DNA of 8,330 bases, from assembly GCA_023485205.1 (NCBI GenBank), contig JAMCZX010000008.1, positions 1 to 8,330 on the forward strand, read 5' to 3'. Both the position numbers and the translations under genes were made by a program. Positions 7,885-8,330 of this stretch are shown in pieces (position 1 is the first letter of the stretch; every line of letters begins with the position of its first letter). The notes below the pieces were generated by a model, which did no database searches, had not been told where the DNA came from, and saw only the letters and a list, made by a program, of their open reading frames with translations. The DNA is from Candidatus Omnitrophota bacterium (GTDB lineage Bacteria; Ratteibacteria; UBA8468; B48-G9; DTJG01).

Positions 7885-7893
7885 AAGATAAAA

Positions 7894-7934
7894 AAAAATT
7901 ACTTCAATTTTTAACTCAAATTTCAAAAAATTTG
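7894..7934 (+). terminator. Possible weak transcription terminator (two AU hairpins)
   Basis: Two short perfect hairpins follow the acetylesterase stop. The first pairs AAAAATT (7894-7900) with AATTTTT (7906-7912) around the loop ACTTC, so its 3' arm ends in five T. The second pairs CAAATTT (7917-7923) with AAATTTG (7928-7934) around CAAA. Stems are seven base pairs with almost no GC pairs, so either may arise by chance in AT-rich DNA. Some stop between the mRNA operon and the rRNA promoter would be expected here. Confidence 0.3.
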
Positions 7935-7959
7935 ACAAGAATTTTAATATGTATAAAAT
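7932..7959 (+). promoter_or_regulatory. Possible upstream rRNA promoter (P1)
   Basis: TTGACA at 7932-7937 is a perfect -35 hexamer and is followed, after 16 bases, by TAAAAT at 7954-7959 (five of six matches to the -10 consensus). With the better promoter 79 bases downstream this would give tandem promoters, as in many rRNA operons. The -35 box overlaps the second hairpin of the possible terminator. AT richness makes the -10 match less informative. Confidence 0.45.
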
Positions 7960-7964
7960 TAATT

Positions 7965-7983
7965 CTTTACTTACCTTTACTTA
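7965..7983 (+). repeat. 9-base direct repeat upstream of the rRNA promoter
   Basis: CTTTACTTA occurs at 7965-7973 and again at 7975-7983, separated by one C. The 10-base period equals about one helical turn, so both copies would face the same side of the DNA. They lie between the two candidate promoters, roughly 63-81 bases before the predicted main transcription start. A protein-binding role is possible but untested. Confidence 0.5.
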
Positions 7984-7992
7984 ATAGATAGT

Positions 7993-8039
7993 AAAAAAAC
8001 AAAAAAATTATTGACAATACATTTTTGTTCAGGTATAAT
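7993..8039 (+). promoter_or_regulatory. Strong sigma-70 promoter with UP-like A-tracts for 23S rRNA (P2)
   Basis: TTGACA (8011-8016) and TATAAT (8034-8039) are perfect -35 and -10 hexamers separated by exactly 17 bases, the optimum. Directly upstream are two seven-A tracts (7993-7999 and 8001-8007) at about -53 to -39, where an UP element would contact the alpha subunit of RNA polymerase. The predicted start is near 8045-8047, only about 40 bases before the mature 23S 5' end. This is a textbook rRNA-strength promoter and argues that the 23S gene is transcribed on its own. Confidence 0.88.
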
Positions 8040-8053
8040 TAAATAGAAAGATT

Positions 8054-8066
8054 TGTTCTTTGACAA
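8054..8066 (+). promoter_or_regulatory. boxA-like rRNA antitermination element
   Basis: The sequence TGTTCTTTGACAA closely resembles the rRNA leader boxA of E. coli (TGCTCTTTAACA) and the related element in Firmicutes leaders. In those, NusB and S10 (NusE) bind the RNA and help RNA polymerase resist Rho termination. It lies about 8 bases after the predicted transcription start and about 18 bases before the mature 23S end, where a leader boxA is expected. Confidence 0.7.
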
Positions 8067-8070
8067 TTAT

Positions 8071-8082
8071 AAATTTAAATTT
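8071..8082. repeat. 12-base palindrome next to the 23S 5' end
   Basis: AAATTTAAATTT is a perfect palindrome that ends two bases before the predicted mature 5' end of 23S rRNA. It might contribute to the precursor processing stem or be a protein site. It is made only of A and T, so chance is a fair explanation. Confidence 0.4.
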
Positions 8083-8084
8083 GT

Positions 8085-8330
8085 AGTTAAGCTACTAAGA
8101 GCGTATAACGAATGCCTTGGCGAAAACTAGCGAAGAAGGGCGTGGTAAGCTGCGATAAGTCTCGGGTAGGTGCAAATAACCTTTTATCCGGGAATTCCCG
8201 AATGGGGAAACCCATCATGAAGTTAATTCATGATATTTTCTATTTTAAATAGAAAAAGCGAACCAGGGGAAGTGAACCATCTCAGTACCCTGAGGAAAAG
8301 AAAGAAAGTCTCGATTCCCTAAGTAGCGGC
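8085..8330 (+). rRNA. rrl: 23S ribosomal RNA, 5' part (continues beyond the window)
   Basis: The sequence aligns by eye with the 5' domain I of bacterial 23S rRNA. AGTTAAGC at 8085-8092 corresponds to GGUUAAGC at E. coli positions 1-8. CTGCGATAAG, CCCGAATGGGGAAACCC, GCGAACCAGGGGAAGTGAA, AGTACCCTGAGGAAAAGAAA and GATTCCCTAAGTAGCGGC follow in the correct order and spacing. The variable part at 8214-8257 forms two perfect hairpins (ATCATGAA with TTCATGAT, and TTTCTAT with ATAGAAA), replacing the corresponding E. coli helices. About the first 246 bases are present. No 16S gene, no tRNA-Ile or tRNA-Ala and no usual spacer lie upstream; the preceding gene is the acetylesterase, and the region carries its own promoter. 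The exact mature 5' end is inferred from the alignment. Confidence 0.97.

Noticed and set aside
7885..8084. A spacer tRNA or the 3' end of a 16S rRNA gene before 23S.
   Set aside because: No tRNA arms such as GTTCGAATC and no 16S 3' end with an anti-Shine-Dalgarno sequence could be found; the region is almost entirely A and T.
8060..8088. A third TTGACA (8060-8065) as another promoter just before 23S.
   Set aside because: It lies inside the boxA-like element and its -10 would fall at about 8083-8088 (GTAGTT) in the mature 23S, which does not resemble TATAAT.
1..8330. CRISPR arrays, insertion sequences or defence genes.
   Set aside because: No regularly spaced repeats, terminal inverted repeats, transposase or nuclease motifs were seen; the coding density leaves only one gap longer than 20 bases, at 7885-8084.

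Overview
The window is a low-GC stretch from a bacterium with a Gram-negative type envelope. All genes are on the + strand. It carries lipid A synthesis and export genes (lpxB and an MsbA-type ABC exporter), so the organism very probably makes an LPS-like outer membrane. The coding DNA is AT-rich; hand counts give about 15% GC in one membrane-segment stretch of the glycosyltransferase and 32-37% in parts of lpxB and the ABC exporter. The lineage cannot be named from this sequence. AT richness, lipid A genes, a divergent LpxB, a sialate-O-acetylesterase-like protein and a 23S rRNA gene without an adjacent 16S gene would suit an uncultivated Gram-negative phylum, but that is inference.

Layout. 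Positions 4-5934 hold five tightly packed genes: rsmE (16S rRNA m3U1498 methyltransferase), a GT39/ArnT-like membrane glycosyltransferase, lpxB, an MsbA-like ABC exporter and a LipM/LplA-type lipoate/octanoate transferase. The first four overlap by 14, 4 and 8 bases and the fifth follows after 14 bases. None of the four visible internal starts has a clear Shine-Dalgarno site, so translational coupling is likely. A large sialate O-acetylesterase-like gene (5953-7884) follows after 18 bases with its own good Shine-Dalgarno site and a visibly higher GC content.

Positions 7885-8084 hold no gene. They contain two weak AU hairpins, a probable upstream promoter, a 9-base direct repeat, A-tracts and a perfect-consensus sigma-70 promoter (TTGACA, 17 bases, TATAAT). 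A boxA-like antitermination element comes next, and then the 5' end of a 23S rRNA gene at about 8085 that runs off the window.

How the genes fit together. LpxB makes the lipid A disaccharide on the cytoplasmic side of the inner membrane, and the ABC exporter would flip the lipid A core. The GT39 protein could add a sugar from a polyprenyl-phosphate donor on the periplasmic side. RsmE and the lipoate enzyme look like housekeeping passengers. The most notable feature is the rRNA arrangement: the 23S gene appears to have its own strong promoter and is preceded by a protein gene, not by 16S and spacer tRNAs. I found no clearly new multi-gene system here.
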